Shown here in pieces: positions 44,125 through 54,332 of a stretch of 64,000 nucleotides of DNA (positions are counted from its first letter, which is position 1; every line of letters starts with the position of its first letter). The stretch lies in assembly GCA_041530395.1 (NCBI GenBank), contig CP136945.1:1674001-1738000 (forward strand). The letters run 5' to 3'. Source of the DNA: Thermosynechococcaceae cyanobacterium Okahandja. Lineage in GTDB: Bacteria > Cyanobacteriota > Cyanobacteriia > Thermosynechococcales > Thermosynechococcaceae. Position numbers and translations under genes: made by a program. The notes under the pieces were generated by a model. That model had not been told where the DNA came from and ran no database searches. It saw nothing but the letters and a program-made list of their open reading frames with translations.

Positions 44125-44993
44125 CTGGCCGGGACGGCATCGAGCCACTCCAAGAGGTATTGATTCACCAAATCCGGTTGCTCCTGCTGGATAAAGTGAC
44201 CACAGTGATCGAGGTACTGAATCTTGAGGTGTGGGACATAGGCATCGGTCGTGTAGGTGAGTTCCATACTCAGGGTGGGGTCTTGTCGCCCCCAGAGCAT
44301 TTGGGTGGGCACGCTCAGGCTCCCCCACTCCTGTGCCAATACGCTTTGCAGACCAGCACGATAATAGTTCAGCATTCCGGAAAGGGCACCCCGCTGAGCA
44401 GCTGCATCTTGGTAGAGGGCAATATCGGCAGGGCGAATGGCGTTTTGGTTGACTGCGCCCCAGCGCAACAACTGGGCGATCGCCCCATAGCCGCCCCACT
44501 CCAAGACCACTTCCGGGAGCCACGGCAGTTGAAATAGCAGCATATAGCTACTGCGCAGCCACTGCTCTGGACTCAGACGCGCCTGTTTCAGCACGCCCGG
44601 ATGCGAGCAGGCCAGCACCGTCAGGGTTTGAATCCGCTCCGGCACGGCGTAGGCCACCCCCCATGCCACCATGCCGCCCCAATCGTGCCCCACCAGATGG
44701 CAGCGGCGATAGCCCAATCCGTCAATCACCCCCACAATATCCAGAATCAGTTCATCAATGACGTAGCTGGCGGCATCTTGGGGCTTATCGCTGAGGTTAT
44801 AGCCCCGTAAGTCAAGGGCAACCACCTTGTGGTGATCGGCCAGCCTTGGAATTTGGTAGCGCCATGAGTACCAAAACTCAGGAAAGCCGTGCAACAGGAG
44901 CACAAGGTCGCCCTCTCCTTGGGTGACGTAGTGCAGGCGAATACCATTAGAGACAATGAATTTATGAATCCATGGGCCATCAAGGAGAGACAT
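44121..44993 (-). CDS. Alpha/beta hydrolase (epoxide hydrolase-like)
   Basis: The 290-residue protein has the HGFPE oxyanion motif, a nucleophile elbow VGHDWGG with aspartate in the nucleophile position, a cap domain and a later GRQDPTL acid and CGHFIQQEQP histidine. Aspartate as nucleophile and HGxP are typical of soluble epoxide hydrolases and related dehalogenases; the substrate cannot be told from sequence. The 254 bp upstream, shared with the divergent glmU, hold no other ORF. Confidence 0.87.
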   Translation of the reverse strand: MSLLDGPWIHKFIVSNGIRLHYVTQGEGDLVLLLHGFPEFWYSWRYQIPRLADHHKVVALDLRGYNLSDKPQDAASYVIDELILDIVGVIDGLGYRRCHLVGHDWGGMVAWGVAYAVPERIQTLTVLACSHPGVLKQARLSPEQWLRSSYMLLFQLPWLPEVVLEWGGYGAIAQLLRWGAVNQNAIRPADIALYQDAAAQRGALSGMLNYYRAGLQSVLAQEWGSLSVPTQMLWGRQDPTLSMELTYTTDAYVPHLKIQYLDHCGHFIQQEQPDLVNQYLLEWLDAVPAS

Positions 44994-45247
44994 AGATCAA
45001 TTCCACGCTTGGCTGCTTACCACTATACACAGCCTCTAAGGAGGGCTTCGGCGGCGGCGGGGCAGCTAACCCCATTGACAGCCCCCCAACCCCCTGTAGC
45101 GTCTATGCCTTATTTCCCAAGCTTGATATACTCCACTGTGGATGGTTGAGTGTGGGGGTAACCATCAGTGTTCAGTTGGGGGTTCCCCGCCCTATGATTG
45201 ATCCCGAGGCATAACCCATCATTTGAAGGATTAGGCACGCAAAACTC

Positions 45248-46603
45248 ATGGTTATTGTGGCAGTGTTAGCAGCAGGGCGAGGCACACGCATGAAATCCTC
45301 GCTGCCTAAAGTGTTACACCCCTTGGGGGGGCGATCGCTGCTGGGGTGGGTGCTCCACCGCGTAGAACCTCTGCAACCGGCACGCCAGTTTGTCATTATT
45401 GGCTATGCGGCGGAGGCGGTTCGCAATGCCCTTAAGGACTACCCAGCCCTTGAATTTGTCGAGCAGCAGGAGCAACTCGGGACAGGGCACGCGGTTCAAC
45501 AATTGCTGCCCCATCTCAAAGACTACGATGGGCATTTACTGGTGCTCAATGGGGATGTGCCGCTACTGCGCACTGAAACCCTTGCCCACCTCTTGCAGGT
45601 GCACCGCGAACAGGGGAATGCCGCCACGATTCTCACCGCCCAGATTAGCAATCCCCAGGGCTATGGCCGCGTCATCTGCGACAGTCAAAATATCCTCAAG
45701 CAAATTATTGAGGACCGCGACTGTACCACGGCTCAAAAACAAAATCGTCGCATTAATGCGGGTGTCTATTGCTTTCACTGGCCACAACTCGCGGCGGTCC
45801 TGCCCCACCTCCAGTCCAACAATGATCAACAGGAATACTACCTCACGGATGCGGTCAATGCCCTCAATCCGGTAATGGTGGTGGATGTGGAGGATTACGA
45901 AGAGATTTTGGGGGTCAACGATCGCGTCCAGTTGGCAACCGCCTACCAAATTTTACAAACCCGCACCAAAGAGGCATGGATGAAGGCCGGGGTGACCCTC
46001 ATTGATCCGGCGAGTACCACCATTGAAGATACGGTGGAATTGGCAGCGGATGTGGTCATTGAGCCACAAACCCATCTGCGGGGAGCAACGCGCATTGGCA
46101 GTGGCAGTCATATTGGTCCGGGTTGCCTGATTCAAAATAGCACCCTTGGAGAGGGGGTCACCGCCCGCTATTCGGTGATTACCGATAGCCAAATTGCGGA
46201 CTACAGCGACATTGGCCCCTTTGCCCATATTCGCCAGCAGAGCGTTGTGGGCGATCGCTGCCGTGTGGGTAACTTTGTGGAATTAAAAAAAGCCGTCTTG
46301 GGGAACCAAACGAAAGCCTCACACCTTGCCTATCTTGGGGATGCCCTCCTCGGCGATCGCGTCAATATTGGTGCGGGCACCATTACCGCCAACTACGATG
46401 GCGTGCGCAAACACCAAACTCGGATTGGCCATGGCACCAAAACCGGCTCCAATAGCGTCTTAGTTGCGCCGGTCACCCTTGGCGAAAATGTTACGGTGGC
46501 TGCCGGGTCAACCATCACGGAGGATGTACCCGCCAATGCCTTGGTTATTGCCCGCTCGCGTCAAGTGGTGAAGCCCAATTGGCAGCCCCCCAACAAAGAC
46601 TAA
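45248..46603 (+). CDS. glmU: Bifunctional N-acetylglucosamine-1-phosphate uridyltransferase / glucosamine-1-phosphate acetyltransferase
   Basis: Residues 1-~230 are the uridyltransferase with [20 protein letters not shown] and QLGTGHAV. Residues ~250-451 are a left-handed beta helix of hexapeptide repeats with the acetyltransferase motifs [12 protein letters not shown] and HLAYLGDA. GlmU makes UDP-GlcNAc for peptidoglycan and lipopolysaccharide. Length (451) is normal. It ends four bases into the convergent small gene. Confidence 0.97.
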   Translation: MVIVAVLAAGRGTRMKSSLPKVLHPLGGRSLLGWVLHRVEPLQPARQFVIIGYAAEAVRNALKDYPALEFVEQQEQLGTGHAVQQLLPHLKDYDGHLLVLNGDVPLLRTETLAHLLQVHREQGNAATILTAQISNPQGYGRVICDSQNILKQIIEDRDCTTAQKQNRRINAGVYCFHWPQLAAVLPHLQSNNDQQEYYLTDAVNALNPVMVVDVEDYEEILGVNDRVQLATAYQILQTRTKEAWMKAGVTLIDPASTTIEDTVELAADVVIEPQTHLRGATRIGSGSHIGPGCLIQNSTLGEGVTARYSVITDSQIADYSDIGPFAHIRQQSVVGDRCRVGNFVELKKAVLGNQTKASHLAYLGDALLGDRVNIGAGTITANYDGVRKHQTRIGHGTKTGSNSVLVAPVTLGENVTVAAGSTITEDVPANALVIARSRQVVKPNWQPPNKD

Positions 46604-46932
46604 CCGGCACCACAACAGGGATCAAGGCCGAGGCGACGCAGCAGCAGATCGCTGACAGCATTGGCAACCGCAAATTCGCTGTAAAAGCTTTGGGAAAAGT
46701 CAAACTCCTGTAGCTCCGTGACTAATGCCAGCAGAATGCCACCTAGCTCGTGCTCGCCTTCGAGACGTTGCCGCCGATACACCTGAGCCGCACGCTGGGC
46801 AATGGCCGTATTCACCGCTTCTGGCAGATACTCGTTGTTGAGCCACGTTAAGAGGGCCTGCTCTAGCCACTGGGCATCTGCGGCACAGTCACCACAGGGG
46901 GGCAGTTGAATCGGGGAAATCGGGACACTCAT
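46600..46932 (-). CDS. Conserved small protein with terminal cysteine pairs
   Basis: The ATG at 46932 follows GGAGA; the frame extends upstream to a start overlapping the ribE stop. The product is about 110 residues, helical, with cysteines near both ends (PPCGDC and DPCCGAG), which could bind a metal or form disulfides. I do not recognise a family. It is probably translated from the ribE transcript, since ribE ends 21 bases upstream. Confidence 0.65.
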   Translation of the reverse strand: MSVPISPIQLPPCGDCAADAQWLEQALLTWLNNEYLPEAVNTAIAQRAAQVYRRQRLEGEHELGGILLALVTELQEFDFSQSFYSEFAVANAVSDLLLRRLGLDPCCGAG

Positions 46933-46952
46933 GGCACATCTCCTGCTGACGA

Positions 46953-47612
46953 TCAATTGGCATAGCCATGGGTTTGCAGAAATTCGATAGTAATGGCTGA
47001 ATCTGCCGGTGCTGTGCTGGGGGAACGCCCCAAGAACTTTTGGGTGTATTTGCCCAGCAGATCCGCTTCTAGGTTAACGGCATCCCCAACCTTCAGGTAT
47101 TGCAAGGTGGTGTGGCTGTAACTGTGGGGAATGACCGCTACGCTAAATTCATCGCCTTCGTCATTACAGGTGGCCACGGTCAGACTAATACCGTTGATGG
47201 CAATACTGCCCTTACGGATAATGTAGGTGGCAACACTTGGGGGGGCGGCAACGGTGAGTTCCCAACTCTCCCCCATGGGGGCGATCGCCCGCAAATGGCC
47301 TACCCCATCCACATGACCCGTAACGAAATGCCCCCCCAGCTTATCCCCGACCCGCAGGGCTGGCTCGAGGTTCACCGCCGCCCCTTGGTCCGCTTTCTCT
47401 CCTAGGGTAGTGCGCTCTAGGGTTTCTGGGGACACACTCACCTTAAAACTGGTGCGATCAAACGCTTCCACCGTCAGGCAAACCCCATCCACGGCAATGC
47501 TATCCCCAATGGCGATGTCCTTGAGAAAGGGCGCGCTGGCTGCCGTAATGAGGAGGTGGCGCTCCGATTGCCGCTGCAGGCGACCGATGGCTTGGATAAT
47601 CCCCGTAAACAT
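46953..47612 (-). CDS. ribE: Riboflavin synthase, alpha subunit
   Basis: The 219-residue protein begins MFTGIIQAIGRL and has two lumazine-binding repeats: TVEAFDRTSFKVSVSPETLERT closing the first and FVTGHVDGVG opening the second. The enzyme dismutates two 6,7-dimethyl-8-ribityllumazine molecules to riboflavin. It follows the methyltransferase gene by three bases on the same strand. Confidence 0.96.
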   Translation of the reverse strand: MFTGIIQAIGRLQRQSERHLLITAASAPFLKDIAIGDSIAVDGVCLTVEAFDRTSFKVSVSPETLERTTLGEKADQGAAVNLEPALRVGDKLGGHFVTGHVDGVGHLRAIAPMGESWELTVAAPPSVATYIIRKGSIAINGISLTVATCNDEGDEFSVAVIPHSYSHTTLQYLKVGDAVNLEADLLGKYTQKFLGRSPSTAPADSAITIEFLQTHGYAN

Positions 47613-47615
47613 CAG

Positions 47616-48314
47616 CTATCCTTTGGTGAGTTCGTAAATCGCGTAGGGAGCCACGCGGGTTTCATCGAGCCAGTTGTCCCCTGTGGCCAGGGGGGTAAAG
47701 CACTCACAGGTGGCAAAGCCAGCCTGGGCAAAGGCATGGCGATAGTCGGCATCGCGCCAGAACGTGTCGCTCACCACCACATTTTCGGGTAACAGTCGTG
47801 CCTTCACCCGCTGCCCCGATTGCAGGGGGGGCTGGTTTTCAGGAAAATCTACCTCACAACTCACCCAGCGGTGCGTGTAAAACTCTGGCGTGGTGGTAAC
47901 AATCCAGCCAACGCCCGTGGGTTTGAGCACCCGCGCGATTTCAGCCAAGGTCTTTACTAGGGCTGGGTACTCCGCAATTTCGAGCACCATCCAAGTGGAA
48001 AGAAACAGATCAAAATGCGCTGCCCCAAAGGGAAAGGGTTGATTGGGGCTGTAGTGGACATAGCGGTTCACCGGATCTTGGCGGAGGGCTTCCGCCAGCA
48101 TGGCGGTGCTAATATCGAGACCCGTTACCTGTAGCCCCAAGGCGTGCAAAAACCGACTGGAGCGGCCAGCACCACACCCCACATCAAGGGCATGACCGGA
48201 GCAACCCAGCGCTTGGATGCGAGCCGCCACCTGATCAAAAGCGAGGCGATCGCTCCCCGCAATGCCCCGCTGGGCAAAATCCACTGCCACTGAGGTGTAA
48301 TCGGTGCTGCTCAC
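47616..48314 (-). CDS. Class I SAM-dependent methyltransferase
   Basis: The 232-residue protein has the SAM-binding motif I ALDVGCGAGRSSRFL, the acidic motif TGLDISTAML and motif IV/V FDLFLSTWMVLEIAEY and VLKPTGVGWIVTTTPEF. No targeting signal is present. Neighbours are frr and ribE on the same strand, which does not reveal the substrate. Confidence 0.82.
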   Translation of the reverse strand: MSSTDYTSVAVDFAQRGIAGSDRLAFDQVAARIQALGCSGHALDVGCGAGRSSRFLHALGLQVTGLDISTAMLAEALRQDPVNRYVHYSPNQPFPFGAAHFDLFLSTWMVLEIAEYPALVKTLAEIARVLKPTGVGWIVTTTPEFYTHRWVSCEVDFPENQPPLQSGQRVKARLLPENVVVSDTFWRDADYRHAFAQAGFATCECFTPLATGDNWLDETRVAPYAIYELTKG

Positions 48315-48323
48315 AGGCCTAAC

Positions 48324-48872
48324 CTAAACCGTTAGAATATCTTTTTCCTTTTCTGTAAAAATGGCATCCACCTTGCTGATGTACTTGTCCGTCAATTTTT
48401 GCAGTTTATCCTGTAGATCCTTAACCTGATCTTCCGATAACTCCCCGGCTTTCCCCTGTTTTTTCACCTGATCAATGGCATCGCGGCGGATATTGCGGAT
48501 GGCCACCTTGCCGCTCTCGGCAATTTTAGCGGCAGTTTTCACTAACTCTTTGCGCCGCTCCGTGGTTAGGGGGGGGAGATTCAGCCGTACACTGGTGCCG
48601 TCGTTATTGGGGGTTAACCCAAGGTCAGAAAGCTGAATGGCTTTTTCAACTGCTGCAAGGCTCGATCGATCGTAAGGCTGAATAAGAATGGTCGTGGCAT
48701 CGGGGGTGGAAATATTGGCTAAGGAGCGCAGCGGCGTTTCCGTGCCGTAGTAGTCCACCATCACCCGATCCAACAGCGCCGCATTGGCGCGACCCGTCCG
48801 AATACTATTTAAGTCGTGCTGGGTTGCTTCGACGGATTTTTGCATCCGCTCTTCGACATCAGCTAATTTCAC
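48324..48872 (-). CDS. frr: Ribosome recycling factor
   Basis: The GTG start at 48872 lies five bases after a GGAGG and gives the classical N-terminus [20 protein letters not shown]. The frame extends eight codons upstream within pyrH but that would be atypical. The 182-residue protein contains the tRNA-mimicking triple-helix domain ([14 protein letters not shown]) and the small beta domain. It releases ribosomes after termination with EF-G. It overlaps the end of pyrH by 14 bases, a widespread pyrH-frr pairing. Confidence 0.96.
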   Translation of the reverse strand: MKLADVEERMQKSVEATQHDLNSIRTGRANAALLDRVMVDYYGTETPLRSLANISTPDATTILIQPYDRSSLAAVEKAIQLSDLGLTPNNDGTSVRLNLPPLTTERRKELVKTAAKIAESGKVAIRNIRRDAIDQVKKQGKAGELSEDQVKDLQDKLQKLTDKYISKVDAIFTEKEKDILTV

Positions 48873-49587
48873 AGGAGCCTCCAACCATCGTACCAATGGG
48901 TTCCCCGGTTAGCGCGCGGTAAATATTACCCGCTGTTTCCAAGCTAAACACAATGATGGGGATATCATTATCTTTACACAGGGCGATCGCGGTGCTGTCC
49001 ATAACCGCCAAGTTATGGGTGAGGGCATGGGTGTAGGTGAGGGTTTGATAGCGGCGGGCGTTCGGGTACTGCTGGGGATCCGCATCATAGACCCCATCCA
49101 CTTTAGTGGCCTTGAAAATGACTTCCGCATCAATTTCAGCCGCCCGCAGTGCCGCAGTCGTATCGGTGGTAAAGAAGGGATTCCCAGACCCCGCCCCAAA
49201 AATAACCACCCGCCCTTTTTCGAGGTGGCGGATGGCACGGCGACGAATATAGGGTTCGGCCACCTCCTGCATGGCGATCGCCGTCTGGACGCGGGTGGGC
49301 ACGTTCATTTGTTCAAGGGCATCCTGAAGGGTCATGGCATTCATTACCGTGGCAATCATACCGATGTAGTCCGCCGTTGCCCGATCCATGCCAGCGGCAG
49401 CGCCCTTCATCCCCCGAAAGATGTTACCGCCACCCACCACAATGGCCGTTTGTACTCCCGCTTGAACCACCTGGGCAATTTCGCTGGCAAATGCTTGCAC
49501 AATTTTGGGATCAATACCGTAGCTTAGGCCACCCATGAGGGCTTCACCGCTTAATTTCAGCAAAACGCGGCGGTATTTAGGACTCAT
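48859..49587 (-). CDS. pyrH: UMP kinase
   Basis: The 242-residue amino-acid-kinase-fold protein starts with [15 protein letters not shown] and has GGGNIFRG and [16 protein letters not shown], characteristic of bacterial UMP kinases. It phosphorylates UMP to UDP in pyrimidine synthesis. The upstream 155 bp to tpiA are divergent. Confidence 0.96.
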   Translation of the reverse strand: MSPKYRRVLLKLSGEALMGGLSYGIDPKIVQAFASEIAQVVQAGVQTAIVVGGGNIFRGMKGAAAGMDRATADYIGMIATVMNAMTLQDALEQMNVPTRVQTAIAMQEVAEPYIRRRAIRHLEKGRVVIFGAGSGNPFFTTDTTAALRAAEIDAEVIFKATKVDGVYDADPQQYPNARRYQTLTYTHALTHNLAVMDSTAIALCKDNDIPIIVFSLETAGNIYRALTGEPIGTMVGGSCEIS

Positions 49588-49742
49588 TGCAAAAATTGTT
49601 ACACTCCAATAGGCTCCCCATCAACGATAGCAGGTTCGGTTGTGGCCGTTAAGAGCGGGGATACAGCCAACGTGCAAAGGGGGGACAGGGGCTATGGTAC
49701 GCTGGAGTACGCCAACTGTTTCGCAGGGGAGATGAGTGACAC

Positions 49743-50465
49743 GTGCGCCCGAAGGTTCTTGCTGGCAACTGGAAAATGCACAAAACCCAACAGGACGCTA
49801 TTGCATTTCTGGGAGAGTTTCTTGGCTATCTGGCCGATACCCCGGGCGATCGCGAGGTGGTATTGTGCGCGCCGTTCACCTGTTTGAGTGTGCTCTCCAA
49901 GAATCTGCACGGAACCCGCATCAAACTGGGTGCCCAAAATGTCCACTGGGCTGAGCAGGGAGCCTTCACCGGCGAAATTTCAGCACCCATGCTGGTGGAG
50001 TTGGGGGTGCGTTACGTTATTGTTGGCCACAGCGAGCGACGGCAGTACTTTGGTGAAACCGATGCCACCGTCAACCAACGCCTACGGGCTGCCCAAAAGC
50101 ATGGCCTTACGCCCATTCTCTGCGTGGGGGAAACCAAGGCTCAGCGGGATGCGGGCGAAACTGAAGCGCATATTTGCAATCAGTTAGCCTTAGATTTGGT
50201 GGATGTGGATCAAACCAACTTGGTGATTGCCTACGAACCCATTTGGGCGATCGGGACAGGCGAGACCTGCGCCGAGAGCGAAGCCAACCGCGTCATTGGC
50301 CTGATCCGCAGTAAACTGACCTATCCCGATGTTCCCATTCAGTACGGCGGCTCCGTGAACGCCAATAACATCGCCGCCATTATGGCACAACCCGAAATTG
50401 ATGGCGTTTTGGTGGGGGGAGCCAGCCTGCAACCCGAGAGCTTTGGCCGTATTGTTAATGGATAA
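49743..50465 (+). CDS. tpiA: Triosephosphate isomerase
   Basis: The GTG start at 49743 yields [14 protein letters not shown], the standard TIM N-terminus with the catalytic lysine. Also present are the catalytic histidine in [13 protein letters not shown] and the glutamate in [12 protein letters not shown]. The 240-residue enzyme interconverts dihydroxyacetone phosphate and glyceraldehyde-3-phosphate in the Calvin cycle and glycolysis. The stop overlaps the convergent secreted protein gene by 11 bases. Confidence 0.97.
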   Translation: MRPKVLAGNWKMHKTQQDAIAFLGEFLGYLADTPGDREVVLCAPFTCLSVLSKNLHGTRIKLGAQNVHWAEQGAFTGEISAPMLVELGVRYVIVGHSERRQYFGETDATVNQRLRAAQKHGLTPILCVGETKAQRDAGETEAHICNQLALDLVDVDQTNLVIAYEPIWAIGTGETCAESEANRVIGLIRSKLTYPDVPIQYGGSVNANNIAAIMAQPEIDGVLVGGASLQPESFGRIVNG

Positions 50466-50925
50466 CCGTTTCTTTAACAACAAAGTTAAAGTTTTCCACA
50501 ACACCCAACTCTGGCGGTAAGGGCAGGGGATTATTCCAGCCCACCGGGTTGACTGTCACTAAAGGAGAGGGGTTTTTCAGGTTACCCCAGAGGTACACCT
50601 TTTTCCCTAGAAACGCTTGAGGAACTTGAATTTTGTAGGTACAACTGGTACGAGTTGCATTGGTTAGCACTGCGGTGCCACCCCCTTGGGGGAAGTTACT
50701 GGGTGCATACTCTGTAATCCTTACGATTAACTGGTCGCAGGTCACCGAGGGGGGCTTCTCAATTTTGCCCATAATGGTTGGGTTGACCCGAACATTATTG
50801 GGGACTTGCAGGTTTGTTGCCGGTGGGGGTGAGGTAATCGTGGTCGGATAAGGGGCGGCCTGACTGAAGGTGGGCACAGCCACGGTGGCCAAACAAGCGA
50901 GCAATAAACTACCTTTCTTGAGCAT
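50455..50925 (-). CDS. Secreted hypothetical protein
   Basis: Starting at the ATG at 50925 the protein has a signal peptide ([17 protein letters not shown]) and a beta-rich mature part of about 130 residues with two cysteines (VTCDQL, TSCTYK). An ATG-like start at 50976 would add a second hydrophobic stretch and is less likely. No family recognised. It converges on tpiA. Confidence 0.65.
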   Translation of the reverse strand: MLKKGSLLLACLATVAVPTFSQAAPYPTTITSPPPATNLQVPNNVRVNPTIMGKIEKPPSVTCDQLIVRITEYAPSNFPQGGGTAVLTNATRTSCTYKIQVPQAFLGKKVYLWGNLKNPSPLVTVNPVGWNNPLPLPPELGVVENFNFVVKETVIH

Positions 50926-51093
50926 GGTTCTACCCTCAATGGCGAATATGGCGAATATAAGGAGCGATCTCAGCACGGCTAGTAAAGAGCTTTGGTGCTG
51001 ATAGTCCCTATCTTAGGAAGGCTAGAAACCAGACAGTGTGGTTGTTCTCACCTTTGGGTGCTGATGTTGATCACTCCGAAAACCGGTGGGATG

Positions 51094-52107
51094 CTAGGCG
51101 GTGACTTTGCCACGAAAAACCAGATAGTTGTAGAGGTTGTAGGCCAGCATAATTGGAATTAAAAAGGCAACAAAGATTAGCATGAAGACCTGGGCGCTGG
51201 GCGCAGCCGATGCCTCGTAGATGGTGACACTGGGGGGAATAATATTGGGAAAAATCACAAACCCAAGGCCAATAAAAGACATGAGAAAGAGCAAAAAGGT
51301 CCAGACGAGGGGCATGGACTCCTCCCGCCGCTTCAGGCTGCGCAGCAGTAGGACAACCAAGAGAACCCCCAAGAGGGGAATGGCCGCAAAGACGTAAAAC
51401 AGCGGCGGCTGAAAGAGTTGCTCGCGCACTTGGACATGGAAAATCGGCGCGGTAATGGTAATTAAAACGGCACCGATAAAGGTTGTCCAGGCGGCAATGG
51501 TGGCAGTTTGGTAGTGGGTTTGCTGCAACTCGCCGGTGGTTTTATGGATGAGGTAGGTGGAGCCAATCAGGACGTAGCCTTGGATCAGGGTCAGCGCAAC
51601 TAAAACGGAGTGCCATGTGAGCCAGTCCCACATGCCGCCCGCAAAATTCCCGGCGGCATCGACTTTAATGCCCTCAAATACGGTGCCAACGGCAAACCCC
51701 TGCCCCAAGGCAGCCAAGAAGCTGCCAATGCCAAAGGCAAGGTTCCAGACCCGCTTATTGTTGGCATTTTCGCGAAATTCAAAGGAGACGGCCCGCAAAA
51801 TCAGCCCCACCACCATGATCACCGCCGGTAGGTAAAGGGCATTGAGAATGGTGGCGTAGGCTAAGGGAAAGGCACCAAAGAGGGAGCCACCCATCAGTAC
51901 CAGCCATGTTTCGTTGGCATCCCAAACGTTGCCGAGGCTGGTCATGAGGATATTCCGGCGGCGCTCGCTACTGCTTGTGAGCGAAAGGATGCCAATGCCC
52001 AAGTCAAAACCATCGAGGAGAATGTAAAGGAACAGGAATAACCCCAGAATGCAAAACCATACTTGGGGCAAGAAGTGCTGTAGCGGTGCGAGGGGGTTGG
52101 GTTCCAT
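51094..52107 (-). CDS. cydB: Cytochrome bd-type quinol oxidase subunit II
   Basis: The 337-residue protein has eight to nine membrane helices and the CydB motif DGFDLGIGIL near the N-terminus, followed by NVWDANETWLV. It pairs with CydA as a quinol:O2 oxidoreductase in the plasma or thylakoid membrane. It follows cydA by 12 bp. No small CydX-like ORF was seen. Confidence 0.95.
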   Translation of the reverse strand: MEPNPLAPLQHFLPQVWFCILGLFLFLYILLDGFDLGIGILSLTSSSERRRNILMTSLGNVWDANETWLVLMGGSLFGAFPLAYATILNALYLPAVIMVVGLILRAVSFEFRENANNKRVWNLAFGIGSFLAALGQGFAVGTVFEGIKVDAAGNFAGGMWDWLTWHSVLVALTLIQGYVLIGSTYLIHKTTGELQQTHYQTATIAAWTTFIGAVLITITAPIFHVQVREQLFQPPLFYVFAAIPLLGVLLVVLLLRSLKRREESMPLVWTFLLFLMSFIGLGFVIFPNIIPPSVTIYEASAAPSAQVFMLIFVAFLIPIMLAYNLYNYLVFRGKVTA

Positions 52108-52119
52108 AGGTGTTTACCC

Positions 52120-53580
52120 TTACTGTTGGGTTTCGAGGGGACGACTATCGGGCTGGTGCTCCGCTAGTTTGATGCGAATTTCTAATTCTTCGGCATTGCG
52201 TAGCCCCGGCACGGGTAGGGCAACGTTGGGGCCTTTTTGAATAATGCGGCTGCCAAAGAAGAGGGCGGCAAAGAAAAAGATGGTGTAAAGCGCCACTAAG
52301 CCACTGAGGGAGAAGAGCACCACCTGTGGCGGTAGGTTCGAGGCGGCTTCGGCGGTGCGCATTTGGCCATAGACAATCCAAGGCTGACGACCCACGCAGC
52401 GGACAATCCAACCAGCTTCGACGGCAAGGTAGCCCAAGGGGCCGGCAAAAATCCAGCCCCACCACAGCCATTTCAACCATTTGTTGGTGGCAAGGCGATC
52501 GCCCTCGAGGCCGGTACGCCACCACAGCAGTACGGTGACGCTCACCAAGGCAGCGAGATACAGGCCAATGGCTACCATCGTGCGGAAGGAGTAGTAAATC
52601 AGACCCACCAAGTGGGGGCGATCGCTGGGTGCCCATTCTTTTAGACCCAGTACGGGGGTATCGAGGGTGGGTTTTAGCTCCAGTAAGTAGCCCAGCAGCC
52701 CCGGAATTTTAACCTCTACACGGTTGGTTTCGGCGGCTTCATCCGGCAGCGCAATCACACTCCAACCGGCGGGGGTTCCGGCGGGGATAGTCTCCCATTG
52801 GGCTTCCATGGCGGCAAGTTTGGCGGGTTGGTAGCGATAGACTTGCTCGGCACTCAGGTGGCCGACAAAAATTTGCAGCGGCGCAATGACCAAAGCCATC
52901 ACCAACACTACCTTGAGGGACTTAGTAAAGAAGTTGGGTAAGCGATTGTGCAGGAGATACCAAGCGCTAATGCCACCAATGACAAATAGGGAGGTTTCTA
53001 GGGTGGCAAAGAACATGTGCAAAAAGCTATTCACCATGAAGGGGTTGGCGATCGCCTGAAAATAGTCTTGCACGTGAAACTTGCCATCCACAAAAACACC
53101 CCCCGCTGGTGTTTGCAGCCATGAGTTGGCCGAGAGAATCCAAAACGTAGAGAGGTTTGCGCCAAAGGCAACGCAAAGGGTGGCCACCCAGTGCATTAGG
53201 GGCGGCACCCGCTGCCAGCCAAACACCATAATCCCCAAAAAGCTGGCTTCCAGCATAAAGGCCATTGTGCCTTCAAAGCCCAGTACGGTGCCAAAAAAGT
53301 CCCCCACCGCAAGGGAAAAGGGTGCCCAGTTCAGACCAAACTGAAAGGCCATTGGCAAGCCGGAGGCCACTCCAATGCCAAAGTTGAGGATATAGAGCTT
53401 TGACCAAAAGCGGGCATGGTGGTAGTAGGTCAGGTTTTTGGTTTTCAGCCACAGCCCTTCAATCACCACCAGATAAATGCCCATCCCAGTGGTGAGGACG
53501 GGCCAGAGCATGTGAAAGATAGCCGTAAGGGCAAATTGCCAGCGGGACAATACTACGGTATTTAAGCTGTCTATCGTCAT
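52120..53580 (-). CDS. cydA: Cytochrome bd-type quinol oxidase subunit I
   Basis: The 486-residue protein has nine helices, the heme b595/d axial histidine in IFHMLWPVLTTGMG, a second ligand histidine in VNSFLHMFFATLE and the methionine in GRQPWIVYGQMRTAEAAS. The quinol-binding loop is of the short (non-E. coli) type, as in cyanide-insensitive bd oxidases. The enzyme oxidises plastoquinol with high oxygen affinity, useful in dark low-oxygen conditions together with the fermentative pflB at 19 kb. First gene of cydAB. Confidence 0.95.
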   Translation of the reverse strand: MTIDSLNTVVLSRWQFALTAIFHMLWPVLTTGMGIYLVVIEGLWLKTKNLTYYHHARFWSKLYILNFGIGVASGLPMAFQFGLNWAPFSLAVGDFFGTVLGFEGTMAFMLEASFLGIMVFGWQRVPPLMHWVATLCVAFGANLSTFWILSANSWLQTPAGGVFVDGKFHVQDYFQAIANPFMVNSFLHMFFATLETSLFVIGGISAWYLLHNRLPNFFTKSLKVVLVMALVIAPLQIFVGHLSAEQVYRYQPAKLAAMEAQWETIPAGTPAGWSVIALPDEAAETNRVEVKIPGLLGYLLELKPTLDTPVLGLKEWAPSDRPHLVGLIYYSFRTMVAIGLYLAALVSVTVLLWWRTGLEGDRLATNKWLKWLWWGWIFAGPLGYLAVEAGWIVRCVGRQPWIVYGQMRTAEAASNLPPQVVLFSLSGLVALYTIFFFAALFFGSRIIQKGPNVALPVPGLRNAEELEIRIKLAEHQPDSRPLETQQ

Positions 53581-53709
53581 GGTGCACCATTGGCCTAGAC
53601 TAGCTCACTTGTAGCAAGTCTCATTCTGCCTCGACAAGCCAAATTCCTACCTAAGCAGCGAATTTCAGCTTTTTTTAAGGGGGCAGCCGCAAGGGATCAG
53701 TCCTAGGCT

Positions 53710-54273
53710 CTAGGCATTGCCAAAGCTGGGAATGAGGCCAACCCGCGCGGGTTGTAATGAGGGGAGGCTCTGGTACTGTTGTTGGCGAGATTGGGCGGCA
53801 AGCAAGGCTTGCGTGTGCCGCAGTTCGCTGCGGAGTTGGTCGTTTTCTTTTTGCAAGTGCTCGACCTTCAGTTGGACTTGCTTGAGCCGTTCACTGAATT
53901 TTTGGCGATAGACCTCCGGCATCTCTTGAATGACCCGCTCTAGCATTTGGTTGCGATCGCCAAGTTCAATCACTTGATGCTTCAGATCGGTCACTTCCGA
54001 CTCCCGGGCTTGGAGTTGCTGCTGATAGGCAAGAATTTGCTCTTGGTAGCGGGCAATATGGGCTTCCACCTGCTGGATTTGCTGCTGCAACAGTTGGAGG
54101 GCGGCGGCATTCGCGGCTTCGGCCTTACGCGCCTGATAAAAGCGGACAAACAGTTCGGGATGCTGCACCATTAACTGATACAGTTCCTCTGAAAGCTGCT
54201 GCACAAGCTGATCCCGTACCAGCAGTTCATCGGCTAGGTTGGGGGTGGTATGACTGAGGGGCTGATCGTTCAC
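53710..54273 (-). CDS. Coiled-coil cyanobacterial protein (Npun_F5560-like)
   Basis: The GTG at 54273 preceded by GGAG is preferred; a longer frame to 54432 would overlap rsmH on the other strand by 100 bases. The product of about 187 residues is almost entirely coiled coil from about residue 15, with the N-terminal LADELLVRDQLVQQLSEELY and many Q-rich heptads. It resembles a family of cyanobacterial proteins named after Npun_F5560. No function is known. It is divergent from rsmH and could be a cell-division or cytoskeletal partner, which is conjecture. Confidence 0.65.
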   Translation of the reverse strand: MNDQPLSHTTPNLADELLVRDQLVQQLSEELYQLMVQHPELFVRFYQARKAEAANAAALQLLQQQIQQVEAHIARYQEQILAYQQQLQARESEVTDLKHQVIELGDRNQMLERVIQEMPEVYRQKFSERLKQVQLKVEHLQKENDQLRSELRHTQALLAAQSRQQQYQSLPSLQPARVGLIPSFGNA

Positions 54274-54332
54274 GGATGCGGCTCTCCAAGGGGATATGCT
54301 GTGGCAGGTGTTACGCAGAATGATCAAAAACC

